64,000 bases of DNA, from assembly GCA_960531495.1 (NCBI GenBank), contig OY482865.1, positions 16,126,951 to 16,190,950 of the forward strand, read 5' to 3'. Below are positions 51,425 through 62,900 of the stretch, in pieces. This DNA comes from Zeus faber (Eukaryota > Chordata > Actinopteri > Zeiformes > Zeidae). Below the pieces are notes generated by a model. The model was not told the DNA's origin and searched no databases. It saw only the letters and a program-made list of their open reading frames with translations. Numbering within the stretch: position 1 is the first letter of the stretch; every line of letters begins with the position of its first letter. The translations under genes were made by a program, and so were the position numbers.

Positions 51425-54125
51425 TTAGTCTAAAGACTCAAAATCCTCTTCTTTTTCACATCTTCTGTACAGCAACATGTAGGCCGTTTCCCTGTTGACA
51501 GCCATAAGACAGATGATCCAAATTTGACCGATTGAAAAAAAATATATATATATACATATTTTTTCTAAACATCACATGTTGAGCACTTTACCTGCAATGT
51601 CCTCCATATGTTTTCTGTACGTCACTCCAGGTGGCCTGGGTGTTGAGAGGCGGATCAGACAGAGAAATCCAAAAATACAAAACATTTTAACATTATTCAA
51701 AATAAATAATATAATAATATAATCGTTTCAGAGAACTAATCCATACGGAGGTTTAGATATGAAACCCTTCATCGTTTGTTAGCTTTGGCGGGAGGATCTA
51801 CATGTATGACCACGCATTACAAGATTTAGCAAAAGCGACGGATAATTTGACGCCATCTTTTTGACCTCAGCACTCGAGTGAATTCATATTTGTGTGAATT
51901 ACAGTGCGTGGGAATTCATCAATTTTGCTCAAACCCACCGGTTCCACAGAGCTGTCATTCACATAGAACCATCTTTCACTCTCCTTGTGCCTGATGAAGG
52001 CAGTGTAGTGTCCAAACATCGCGTTGCCCAAGTGCACTATGACTGCATACAAGGTGTACCTGCAGTCACGCTGAGGGAGGAGGCCACAATGAGAGAAACA
52101 ATAAGTCAAACTGTTCAATTTTTCTTAGGACAAGAGCGGTTGCATTTTCCACGTATGGTCAGCGCAAACTGTAGGAAATACCTGCTCAAAGTCCTTCGCA
52201 AAGGCCTCCTCGTTCAAAATTTCCCTGAATTCAAAAGCCTCGGGAAAGGTCACGCTGCAGCTCAGTTTGTGAGTGTGGCGGCGGATGTTGCGATATCTCT
52301 TCAACTGCACGCACAGAATAGGCGGCAGGGCGAGCAGCCTGAAGCCCTGTTGGACGAGAGAGGGTGTTTTATTTTTAGCCGGGGCGGCGGTCACTCTTGA
52401 GGGCGCTCTGTTTCGGACCCCTCACCTGTCGAGAAGTGGTCTTGATTCCACACTGGGCGCAGTAGCAGCTGTTGTCACCCCCCAGCTCCTGGAGCTCAAA
52501 GAAGGACCTCACGCAGTCGTCCTGAAATGGACGAAATAACTGAAACAGCATGAAATCACACTGCCGCGTCACGATACGCCATCACTGCTGGCGCAGGAAC
52601 CCTTGTTTGCCGTCAAAGCCATCAAGTGGTGTAATATGAGTTTTCTCTGACATCTGAAGTGACGGCTGAAAGTCAGCGTTTGTGTGCGTTGCTGTGGTAA
52701 CGCACCAAAGCGTTGCAGCCGTTGCGGATGTGCAGCGGCAGGCTGAGGAGGTAGCTGTCTCTGCGGCAGATGGACGCGCACTTCAGACACTGGAGGTGCA
52801 GCTCCACCGGAATCTGGTACAGCGTCTTGATGGCCAGGGCCTGGTGGGGTGCGGATGTGTTCGGACCTGGTCAAAAATATTGCGCTTTCTATTTCTAATT
52901 TTTTATTATTTTTAATGAAAAGCAAATGAGACGTCTGTACACAAACCAGCGCTTCATCATCCATCTGCTCTTGCATTAAGTTGAGGATGGAGAGAAACAC
53001 TTCATCTGCGTCGTTCTGTACATACACTGCAAAGAGGGACGCCACAGCCAGTCGTGTCATTCATATCGGTGACCATGAGCGTCGGTATTTACATATTATA
53101 CTTATTAACATGAATATACTGCATATATACACTGCGTGGCCTCTCACGGGGAATGTTGTTTCTGTCCAAACAGTGCAGGAAGTCCCGGTGATCGACAGGC
53201 TGGGGCTGGTCGCTCTTCATGATTTGAAGGACTCTCTTCAGCTCCCAGGGGACGTTATGGCCGTGGCCCCACCCTGTCGGCTTCCACCTAGTGGAATGGG
53301 ATATTCAGATGATACGATGTGAAGAATTTCATATCATGTCACATATGAATGTGACATGAGATGCATATAATGTGAAATATGATGCTCATGTCAGAGGTGA
53401 AAATACAAAATCATATGATATTCACATACAATATGAATTAATTATTGTATCTGTTATATTCTATTAAATTATACTGTATATGACAAATTGGGATCAGGTC
53501 CACTTACTTTTCCAGCACGTTTATTAGTTCCCATGTGGCGGAGAAGGATTGCAGCAAAGCATTTACACAGCAGCACAGACTGTAATTGCCGAGACCTCTG
53601 ATGTCTGTAACACACGTCAACAAAATAACCTGAACCACTTTGCAGTAATAGTGTAGTAACTTCGTTCGAGATTTCGTCAATGCATTCGTTTGACAAATAT
53701 CTGCATATTTGTGTGAAGGTTTATGGATGTGGTGAGGGGAGGACACGGACAGAAGGTATTGGAGGCAGATGATCCGCTGTGGCGACCTCTAACGGGAGCA
53801 GCCCAAAGAGGAAGAGGAAGAAGAAGAAGAAGAAGAAGATGTGTGAATTGTCCATCACGGCCTAATAGATGTGAAGGAGCGGACTAGATAACATCGCAGT
53901 AACACGTCGGAGCCGTGCGTCTCTCCCGGTGTTGAGGGGGAAAAGGTACTGCGCGGCTCAGATCCCCTCCCGAGGTCCTCCTGGTGCCGTCTGCTGCCCC
54001 CGGCTCGTAATCCGTATAACCCGAACACAGACGCACATATTGAGGATTAAGAAGACGCTCCAAACGTAAAAGCAGGTTTTACCTGAAGGGCTCCAGGGGT
54101 GCTTGGAGTGGACGCTGCCGGCCAT
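51425..54125 (-). CDS. usp18: Ubiquitin-specific protease 18 (ISG15 deconjugase), ten exons
   Basis: USP-family cysteine protease that removes ISG15 and damps type I interferon signalling. Exons in transcript order: 54125-54083, 53604-53508, 53287-53148, 53026-52947, 52840-52706, 52521-52426, 52346-52182, 52070-51939, 51635-51592, 51491-51425. Phases agree throughout, giving 332 aa. The Cys box is GLGNYSLCCCVNALLQ, catalytic Cys being the middle of the three. The His box is FGHYTAFIR and the third catalytic residue lies in YVNDSS. The zinc-binding CxxC pairs are CLKC and CAQC. The open frame beyond 51939 is intronic; the true end is ATWSDVQKTYGG and ETAYMLLYRR in the two small last exons. Pex26 follows upstream, as near human 22q11. 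An ISRE lies just upstream of the start. Confidence 0.95.
53735..53842 (+). mobile_element. Retroelement tail with (GAA)n in usp18 intron 1
   Basis: The sequence 'GATGATCCGCTGTGGCGACC' followed by 'TCTAACGGGAGCAGCC' and a GAA run is a recurrent fish repeat 3' end with a GAA-type tail. Only this end is present. I cannot name the family with confidence. Confidence 0.4.
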
Positions 54126-54175
54126 GGCGCCGTGCCGGTGCGTGAACCGCGGGATCTGCAGATGAGCTGGTTTGC

Positions 54176-54185
54176 TTTCGTTTTC
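54176..54185 (-). promoter_or_regulatory. Interferon-stimulated response element (ISRE) of usp18
   Basis: The minus strand reads GGGAAAACGAAAGC, an exact GAAANNGAAA core, 51 bp upstream of the usp18 ATG. ISREs bind IRF/ISGF3 and drive interferon induction. USP18 is a known interferon-stimulated gene, so site and gene agree. A second, weaker GAATCGAAAC lies at 54207-54216 on the opposite strand. Confidence 0.75.
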
Positions 54186-54666
54186 CCAACGCGTCGACGT
54201 CGAGGCGAATCGAAACTTAACTCACAACTTGGGAAATGGTCTGGCCTTATTTGTACACACACACACACACACACTTTTTTTTTTTTTTAACAAAAGCATT
54301 TAAACATCTCACATGTTATTTTTTTTAATCCAGGGTTTCTAAGTTGTGTTGTCTGTCTCACATCTTTTTGTATGCTTTTACTTTTCATATCCACTCTGCT
54401 TATAACCCTGTGTACATACAGTACTCATACAGGACATGTATATATTGTACACGCTCACAATGGTTTTAATTGTTCATTTGGTTTCGTTTAGTGTTTTGTC
54501 TGTTTTTAATATTTTTTCTCATTTTTCCCATAGAGGCAATTTTTACCCCATTTACTATTTTTATTTTTTTACTTTATTGTGATTTATTATTCTGATGTGA
54601 AACATCACAGGATAAAAAGTCGCATAAAATGTCTGCTTAACTTGGCATTGGAGAAGAACTGCTTTC

Positions 54667-54827
<161 letters not shown>

Positions 54828-55040
54828 AGAAGGATAGGAAGGACTGAGCAGAGTTACATACACCAGGATGCAGTGTTAACTCACTGTAACCAATATAGTG
54901 CATAAAGAATCAATACAATAAAAAAAAAGATACAATGCAGCTGAATGGTCAATAGATAACAAATGATCAATTATCAAACTATCAAATCATCAACAAAAAA
55001 AAGCATTACGCCGTCAAAGTAATGTAGGATTTTCTGCATG

Positions 55041-57233
55041 TCACTGTCCTTTGTTCTGAGGAATGGCCCGATAATACGGCGCAAACATGACATTCCACAT
55101 CGGTTTCAGCAGTTGTAGAAGTTTGGAGATCCAGGGGAATGAGGAGGGGAGAGCCGGATCTATTCGCACGAAAATCATGTAGAGGATGATAACAGCCAGG
55201 AGAACTCTGCGCAGAAGAAAGGACCCAGCACTGCCCAGTCTCAGTCTTCTGTATAAGAAACTTAGCATGGCTTTCAGCTTGTGGATCACGGCACCTGTAG
55301 AATGCAAAGAGACCGGGCAACGCCTTCATCAGTGACGCGAGCGGTTTACAGGAACGTATCCGGTTGAACACACGCTACGGAATCAGGCTTCAGCTGCGTG
55401 GGGGAGACAGAGAGCGAAGTTGTTCACCTTGGGTTGAGTCAGAGTGCCCAACGGTCCCCGGACTCGGGCTGCGACTAGAATTTGTAGGTAGTTCTTCCTT
55501 TGGACGTTGTTTTTCCTTCACGGCGTCCAGCGCCGCCCGTCTCTGGTCCTCCGTGAACGTGTCGCTTCCCACCTCACCGAGAATGAACTCCTGGGCCTCT
55601 TCGGTGCACCCAAGAGGCAGGAGGACGTAGAGCAGGTACAGTTCTGCCACGGTCCTGAACCCCGTGGAGCCTCTGTTGGCCGGGCAGGACAGCCAAAGCC
55701 GGGCCGTGTCCCGGACCATGCCTTGCTCACCCACTTTGGTGTAAAGAAGTATGCTGTCGAAAAATAAGTCAAAACAAAAAAGACCAGAAGACAGAGAATT
55801 CATGTATTTAAAATAGATGACTTTAAATAAAAAAAAATGTGATTCTTTACTCAGGCTCGGAGGGGATTCGCAGTTTTACAGCAGCAAAACAACAGGCAGT
55901 AATAATAAAGTAATAAATAAAATTGCAATATACAATAATCCAAAAATGTACTAACATTTAAAAAATATGGCAATGTAAAATAATCCAGAAATTAACTACA
56001 ATTTGAAAAATGTGATTGGACACAATAAACCAATTGTTTTTTAAATAAACCTATCAACAATTCACATGATGAATAAAGTACGTAATTGAGCAAGTTAACT
56101 TAAGTATAAATAAGTCCTGTACATATACTGTGTGTAAAAGTGTATATGTATTTTTACACTTTTTTTTTTTTTTTTTACACATTTTATCACTACAGAACTT
56201 GTGCTTGTATAATCCCTTTTCACAACAGACATTTTTGACATGTCATGGAAGGGTTTAGGTGCCTTCTGCCTAAATTAAACATAATGTGATCAACTTTAGC
56301 TGTGCTTAATGGTGATACCCGTCAGATTTCTGCTGTGAAAGGGGGCCCCAATTCATTTTGTAACCAAGGCATCCAAACAGCCAGGAGAACACTGACCTTC
56401 TGATCGGTGTGGCGCAGTGGAAAATACCCATTAGTGTTGAGCCGTGTAGTCTGATATCATAACATTCCATTGTGGTAAGCATGACCCCTCCGCCCCCATT
56501 AAGAAATGTCCCTCACCACATCTGCATTATCTTGGCGGGGATTTCCTCCAGCTGCTCATAATGCTGTAGGACCCAACACAGCACCCCACGCCATTGATTG
56601 AGCTCCGCCAACGCCTGAATCCCCAAAGTGCAGAGACCGCTTTTGAACTCTCCGTACCTGGGAAAATGAGCAAAGCGATGTCAATAACACTCCCAGAAAC
56701 GCGTGTGCGTGTGTGTGTGTGTGTGTGCCCGGGCTTCTCAGCTCTGAGATGCTGGTGACCTGCTTTAAGGAGGCCACTTCGAACTGCAGCAATTATATTA
56801 TTACTTTCGAGCTCACTATTCCCAACGACATATAAGGGACCTCACCAGAACTCTGTGATAATGTTCAGAGCCATGATGCAGGGAGCAACATCTCCTCTGG
56901 ACTTACAATGCGCTACTCACCCACTGTGTTGTTGAGGCTGGCCCGTGATTAAGGCTGTGGCCCGAGACACACATGTAACTTGTATGTGCAGAGCTCGCTG
57001 CCGTGGTTACAGAGCGCTCCTCACCTGGTGTCCTCTTTTTCGACGTGGACGAGACTCGCCAGCCCTCTCTCACACGCGTCAAACGCCGCCTCGAAGTCTC
57101 CGTGGACCATCAGCTGCTCTGCCGCCGCGTCCATCGAGCCGAGGACCCGCGTCAGAGTGGCCCCGAGAGGCGGGCCGTGCCGGGCCGGGCCGAAGCCGCG
57201 ACACTGGACAAGAGGCGCGGAGGAGCTGCTCAT
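55041..57233 (-). CDS. pex26: Peroxin 26, peroxisomal AAA-complex membrane anchor (four exons)
   Basis: Tail-anchored peroxisomal membrane protein that recruits the PEX1-PEX6 ATPases needed to recycle the import receptor PEX5. Exons in transcript order: 57233-57025, 56657-56517, 55753-55428, 55294-55041. Phases agree, giving 309 aa against 305 in human. Recognisable blocks: AAEQLMVHGDFEAAFDACERGL in the N-terminal helical region (written here as AAEQLMVHGDFEAAFDAC), GLCTLGIQALAEL, CILLYTKV and YLLYVLLPLGCTEEAQE. A C-terminal transmembrane helix, VLLAVIILYMIFV, is followed by the conserved RIDPA and a short lumenal tail. It shares a bidirectional CCAAT-rich promoter with llph. Proximity to usp18 matches human 22q11. 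Confidence 0.95.
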
Positions 57234-57692
57234 CTTTCCTTTGGCTTAGACTTTGAACAAGCAGCAACGCCGGCCAGGTGGAGCCTCTCCCCAGCGTCCG
57301 CTCGTTGGTGCTGTTCTTATTGTCGGGCTCCAAGAGAAGACGTCCGACCATATGTTCCAAATCGTCCCTCGTTTGTTGTGGCGGTCGTCACGCTTCCGGG
57401 GCTTCGGCCCTCCGGCCAATCAGACGAGAGAGTCTTCGCACAAACCGAGACCACCCTATCACCATCCGCCTCTCGGTCACGGCGGTCGAGTTTCCGGGGT
57501 TTCGTTCAGTAGCCAATGATTAGCAACAGCCGTCGCTTGTCGGACGAGACGCGACCAATCAGCGCCCCGCTTCTTCCAGAGGAGCGACGCGGTTCCGCCC
57601 CCCGCCCCCCCCCCCCTGCTGTAAACACGTGGAAAGTGTGGACGTGCGTGCGGTTGTCTGCGGATTATTTACTGTTTACTGCTGCTTTCATT
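57234..57692. promoter_or_regulatory. Bidirectional pex26-llph promoter and llph 5' UTR exon
   Basis: CpG-rich sequence between divergent starts. Three CCAAT boxes (57416-57420, 57513-57517, 57555-57559) and two ETS-like TTCCGGGG motifs (about 57395 and 57492) are visible, with no TATA box. This is typical of housekeeping bidirectional promoters. The module GGCGGTCG-TTCCGGGG-TTCG-GCCAAT occurs twice about 97 bp apart. A donor GTAAGT at 57693 would end the untranslated first llph exon, which splices to the acceptor at 58078. Confidence 0.75.
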
Positions 57693-58090
57693 GTAAGTTA
57701 TAGTCTATTGTTTATCCGCAATCGCCGCGTTCGAGCGGCGTCAGTTAGCTGTATGAATAAATCAACTTAAAGGAAACACTAACGAAGTTTTTTCCTTAGT
57801 AGCTCGACAGCTAACGGGTAGCTAGCGAGCTAGCTACTTGGAGTGTTGGTCTCTGTTTTGGTTTGCAACCTCTGTAAATATCCACATGATTTGCTTTGGT
57901 TCACGTTAATAATTAACGCTCGTTATTTGCTTTGGGCGTGCGTCAACACGCCGTCCGTGTTGGTTTTTCGTTCTCCTTGCGTCAACCGGTGGTGGGAAGT
58001 ACTTGTACGCAAGTGGAGATGTCAGCGTGGCGCTTCCCCCTTTACAGTGACGCCGTGTTCGGGTGTTTGTCGTTTCAGCGCGTCTTGAGA

Positions 58091-59147
58091 ATGGCAAAAA
58101 GCCTCCGGAGCAAGCGGAAGAGGAAGATGCGCGCAGAGAAGCGCAAGAAGAACGCCCCGAAGGAGCTGACTCGGCTGAAGCAAGCCCTGGCTCTGGACGT
58201 GAAGGGAGATGCGGCGATGACTGACATCCAAGAGATCGCCACGGTGGTTCCAGCCAAGCAGCTCCAACAGAAGGCGCTGGATGCGGACATGGAGGAGGGG
58301 GTGGAGGCCGATGGTGAGTAGGACCGCTTGATCCGCGTTTCTGTCGGGTTTGATTAAATACAGAGTGTGGACACCCCATATCCCATTAAGACAAATCGAA
58401 ATTCTACATCTTGATCCTTGTCAATGCTGATAAATCATGATAAACTGATTACAATTGGAAGAATCGCTCGTCTTAGGTGGGTTTCCTGGCCCTGCATTAG
58501 GCTTATTATTTAATCATCTATTTACTATTAATATGCACCATTGTAGTGCATTGTTAGGTGCAGGTAACAAATATGCAAGAATCATGTGAAATTATACAGT
58601 TGTTACCCCTGGACACCCCAGAGGGCAAATAATGGAGATTATGAATAATGGAAGCACTCTGTGCTAAAATAGATCTGATTGAATAGCTGTTACACCTTTC
58701 AGCTCATCAAATCATTAAGCATTTTTGGATTTGCAGGAAAATCATCTGTTTTTCATTGCATTTTCTGTTCTATTTGTAAAGACTAGACTCCAATTGGTAA
58801 ATTTTAAATAACGTTGCACACTTAGCCATAGTGTACATCAAGTGAATAATTTAACCATGATCAACATCCTACCTTTTTGCAATGTAGCGCATGGCAGGGC
58901 TCTTTAGGGTTAAGTAAATGGACTTTACTTTTTGGACACATGTTCATTATAGGATCTCTTTAATAAGTTATTTTCATGTGTTGTAGATGGAAAAATGGAC
59001 ATGGACCGCAAACGCTGCAAGAAAACTCAGTTGGATGAGCATGGACAATATCCCGTATGGATGAACCAACGGCAGGCCAAGAAACTCAAAGGCAAAAGGG
59101 TGGCCAAGAAAGGAGGAAAGGTTAAAAAGAAGGGGATTGCCTGGTAA
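58091..59147 (+). CDS. llph: LLP homolog (LAPS18-like), small basic nucleolar protein
   Basis: Coding exons 58091-58313 and 58987-59147 (GT-AG, phase 1) give 127 aa, against 129 in human. It begins [20 protein letters not shown], the near-invariant family start, and ends in a Lys-rich tail with [14 protein letters not shown] and a terminal KGIAW. LLPH is a nucleolar, chromosome-associated protein linked to ribosome biogenesis and, by its Aplysia homolog, to neuronal growth. The exon holding the ATG begins at 58079, so there is an untranslated first exon in the shared promoter. No other domains are expected. Confidence 0.96.
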
Positions 59148-59506
59148 AACACAAGAAACCAAAGGACTTTTCCCTGCCCTAAGAATTCACAACAACTTGG
59201 ATTATGCCATGTATTTATGTGTACATGCAATCTGTGGACATTTCTGTAGAACCTGTTTCTGACCCGTGGATGATCAGGTTGTGACATGGAAGCTCTTCTG
59301 CAATAGTTGACTACAGAGAAAAAACATTTGTTCTAATGAAACAGGGGTTCCTGATTCCTGACATGAAAGAATATGCATTGCCTCAGAGTGACTTATAACA
59401 CAATGACACTGGAGGTACATGTATCACCATGTAATTAAATTGATGTTTATGGTTTAAGTAGTTGTAACTCAACGTGATTCAATCAGTTTTTATAGTTTAG
59501 GAGTCC

Positions 59507-59512
59507 AATAAA
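59507..59512 (+). terminator. Poly(A) signal of llph
   Basis: AATAAA lies 360 bp after the llph stop codon, followed by AT-rich sequence. It is the first canonical signal downstream, so the llph transcript probably ends near 59530, about 400 bp short of the converging hcls1 stop codon. Confidence 0.6.
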
Positions 59513-59934
59513 CAATACATAAAATAAATAACCACAAATTACTTTTCATTTATGTTAACTATTTTCAACCTAAGCCTAAATGATGGTTCCCATCATTTAT
59601 AACTTCATTATACAACCTCACTGAACGCTCTACTATTGAGAAACCTGCCACTCAATGGTAACGGGGCCCTATCCTTTTGGGCCTTTGAGCATTTGCAATA
59701 CTAGCAGAATATTTACTACCTTAAATTCAAGCTCTAAGCAGAGCACCACAATAACTGATGGGTTATAAATCAACTAGTTGACGCACTATTAGTTGAAATT
59801 CCTTATTGTGTCATCCCACGGAAAGACAGATTTGAGCATTTTTTCCTTTCAATTCATAAAATATGTCTTGCGTCAAAACAGATACAGGGTCAAAAGAAGT
59901 CTGCCTCCTAACGGGACCAGGCTGATCCTGGCCC

Positions 59935-62900
59935 TCACTGTGTCAGCTGTACAAAAGCGGCGGGAAAAAGACCAACGCGGCCATGGCACTGTCCCTTCCA
60001 CCACCCTTCATCCACCATCTCTATGTTGGTGATGACGTCATCTGGGTTGAAGGAGATCTCGTCATCCGCCTCTGTACACCAAGGAAGATTAAGATTTTGT
60101 CCACACATAAGCTGAGGCTTCTAGAGTAATTGTTACATTAAAGTGTAGACGGCAGTGTAAAAAAAATTTTTTTTTAGACGTACCTCCTTGGTAATCGTAA
60201 ATTGCTGTTGCAGTCTGGCCCGTTGTCAGCTCTTCATAGTCATTGTCTAAAACCAAAGGACACCAACATCTATTGATTATTATTTTATAAATGCTACGAG
60301 GCTTTGGCTGCACCCACACTGGTATCACATATTTGTTCGATTAAAGGTTAAATTAAGGTACGAGAATGTCCCCAATACCAAAAATCTGATGCCAAGAGTC
60401 ACATCAAACATGTTCAATTTTTGAGAAAATACATTTTGTTTTGCATAGACGCATCGGAGAATTATTTGTCAACTGTAATGTTCTGACACCAAACTAACAG
60501 CCTGTCTGCTCGGTTCAGTAAAGTGGATATATCGGAACAGTGCCCAGTATCGGCAGACACTTAAAGGTTTGACACTGAAAAACAAAGCAACACCGCAATA
60601 ACGGGCTCACCTGGTGCGAGAGGCGGAGGAGCAATGTCTTCGTACTCTGCCTCATCATCCTCCTCTGGCTCCGGCTCCGGCTCTGGCTCTGGCTCTGTCA
60701 CCGGCATGGGGTCTTCCATGTCTAGGAAGTCATCTGAACGAGGGGGCAAAGACGGCGGCTCGTCGTAATCTGGCTCTTCCTGCCGGCATCACGGAAAAGA
60801 ATATTAGAAGATCAGTATCGCCATGGTTTCATCTGAAACTATTTATTCATTAACTACTGGTGTCTAGTGAAGCAATGGGCGGCTGGATGAATAATTCCTG
60901 CTCTATCCTCTCCACATAAGGATGTTCAACCCCTGCTAAATTAATCTGGAATTAACAGAGGAAGATACTTGATTTAACACAATTAAGAAAAGAAGGTCGG
61001 CTTGTGACATCCTATAATGTAAGCAATGACAATCCTATGAATCCCGGTGATGCACCTCTTCAGGTTCCTCGGCCTGTTCCTCCTGTGGTATCGGTGGTAA
61101 CGGCCTGTGGAGTTCCGGAGATTCCCTCCTGGTTTCTGGAACCGTGTCGGGAACAGGTGGGCAGACCGTATTTTCCTCTCTGTTCTTCTCCTCCTGAAGG
61201 AAACGGACGAGCGTCACAACTTCACAGACGTCTCGAACGAGTCAACAACGGATTTTCTAAGCACAGCAAATGTCCCAAAATCAGTTGATGGCCAAAAATC
61301 CAGCCGGGAACGTCACCTGCAGCCTGCGCCTGGTTTCCTCCTTCTCCTTCTCCTCTCTGGCCTGTCTCTTAGCTCTGTCCTGCTCCACTCTCTTCCTGGT
61401 TTCTTCTTCTGATGCCTTGGCCATGTTTTCGAAACGGGCCTTGAGTTTACTGGCGCCTGCACTTGCGCTTGCTGCGCGCGCATGAAGGAAAAGAAACAGC
61501 GAAATCCAGTCGTCCTCAGTGGAAACGTTTTCCGGAGAATAAATCAAATCACAAGGTATCGGAGCTTTAACATTGATAAAACAGGAAAGCAGAGCGTGAG
61601 CTTACAGGCCTCCAGTGGCTGCGTCTTTTCATAGGAGGAGCTTGGAACGTCCATGTCGGTGAAGCCGGCCGCACTCTAGCAGTTTAAACATGGAAACAGA
61701 GGCTGCCATGAGGGGAAGATATTGAGAAAGAATATGGTCCTTCGCCGTCATCAGTTCTCTCAGTATTCACCTTATCCATGCGGTCTGCCTGCACTCCGTA
61801 ACGCCCGCCGAAACCCTTGGAATAATCTACGCAAAGAGATCATTGGTTAAAAGAAAGCAAAAAAATCTTGCAATACACCCAGAGATAAAGGAATGGCGTA
61901 TATACGTCACCTTTCTGCGACTGGTGCTTCTCAGTTTCTCCCTTGTAGTCGTAGCCCAGGGCAGACTTATCCGTTTTCTCCTTGTCCACACCAAACTTGC
62001 CCCCGAATCCCTTTGAGTAATCTGGTAAGAATCAAACAACACGACCAATGTAGGTACGGTTTGATTCCGGTGTATCTCACAAGAACATCGAGGATCAAAG
62101 ATGAATCCTGTGGCTTGAACTCACCTTTCTGCGACTGGTGCTTCTCAGTTTCTCCCTTGTAGTCGTAGCCCACGGCAGACTTATCCGTTTTCTCCTTGTC
62201 CACGCCAAACTTTCCCCCGAATCCCTTTGAGTAATCTGGTAGGAATCAAACAACACGACCAATGTAGGTACGGTTTGATTCCGGTGTATCTCACAAGAAC
62301 ATCGAGGATCAAAGTTGAATCCTGTGGCTTGACCTCACCTTTCTGTGACTGGTGCTTCTCAGTTTCTCCCTTGTAGTCGTAGCCCACGGCAGATTTATCC
62401 GTTTTCTCCTTGTCCACGCCAAACTTTCCCCCGAATCCCTTTGAGTAATCTGGTAGGAATCAAACAACACGACCAATGTAGGTACGGTTTGATTCCGGTG
62501 TATCTCACAAGAACATCGAGGATCAAAGTTGAATCCTGTGGCTTGACCTCACCTTTCTGTGACTGGTGCTTCTCAGTTTCTCCCTTGTAGTCGTACCCCA
62601 AGGCAGCCTTGTCCACCCTTTCTTTCTCCACTCCATACTTTCCTCCAAATCCTCGAGAGTAATCTGGAGACAGTTTGGCATTGTGAGAGTAATATCACTG
62701 GGTAAGTACCGTGCAACAGTGGGAACTTGGCTAAAATTTCATCTCTGGTCTACCTTTCTGAGATGTGTGCTGTTCCACCTCCCCCTTGTACTCGTAGCCC
62801 ATGGCAGACTGCGGAAACGAGGTGCGACGCCCACGTGAGTGTAAAGTATGCCATCCTTGCGGCGCGGGGGAGAGGTGGGGTTAATCCACTTACTTTATCG

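Noticed and set aside
51867..51938. usp18 C-terminus ending at the stop codon near 51867
   Set aside because: This tail lacks the conserved end of the USP fold. A phase-0 donor at 51939 and two downstream exons restore it.
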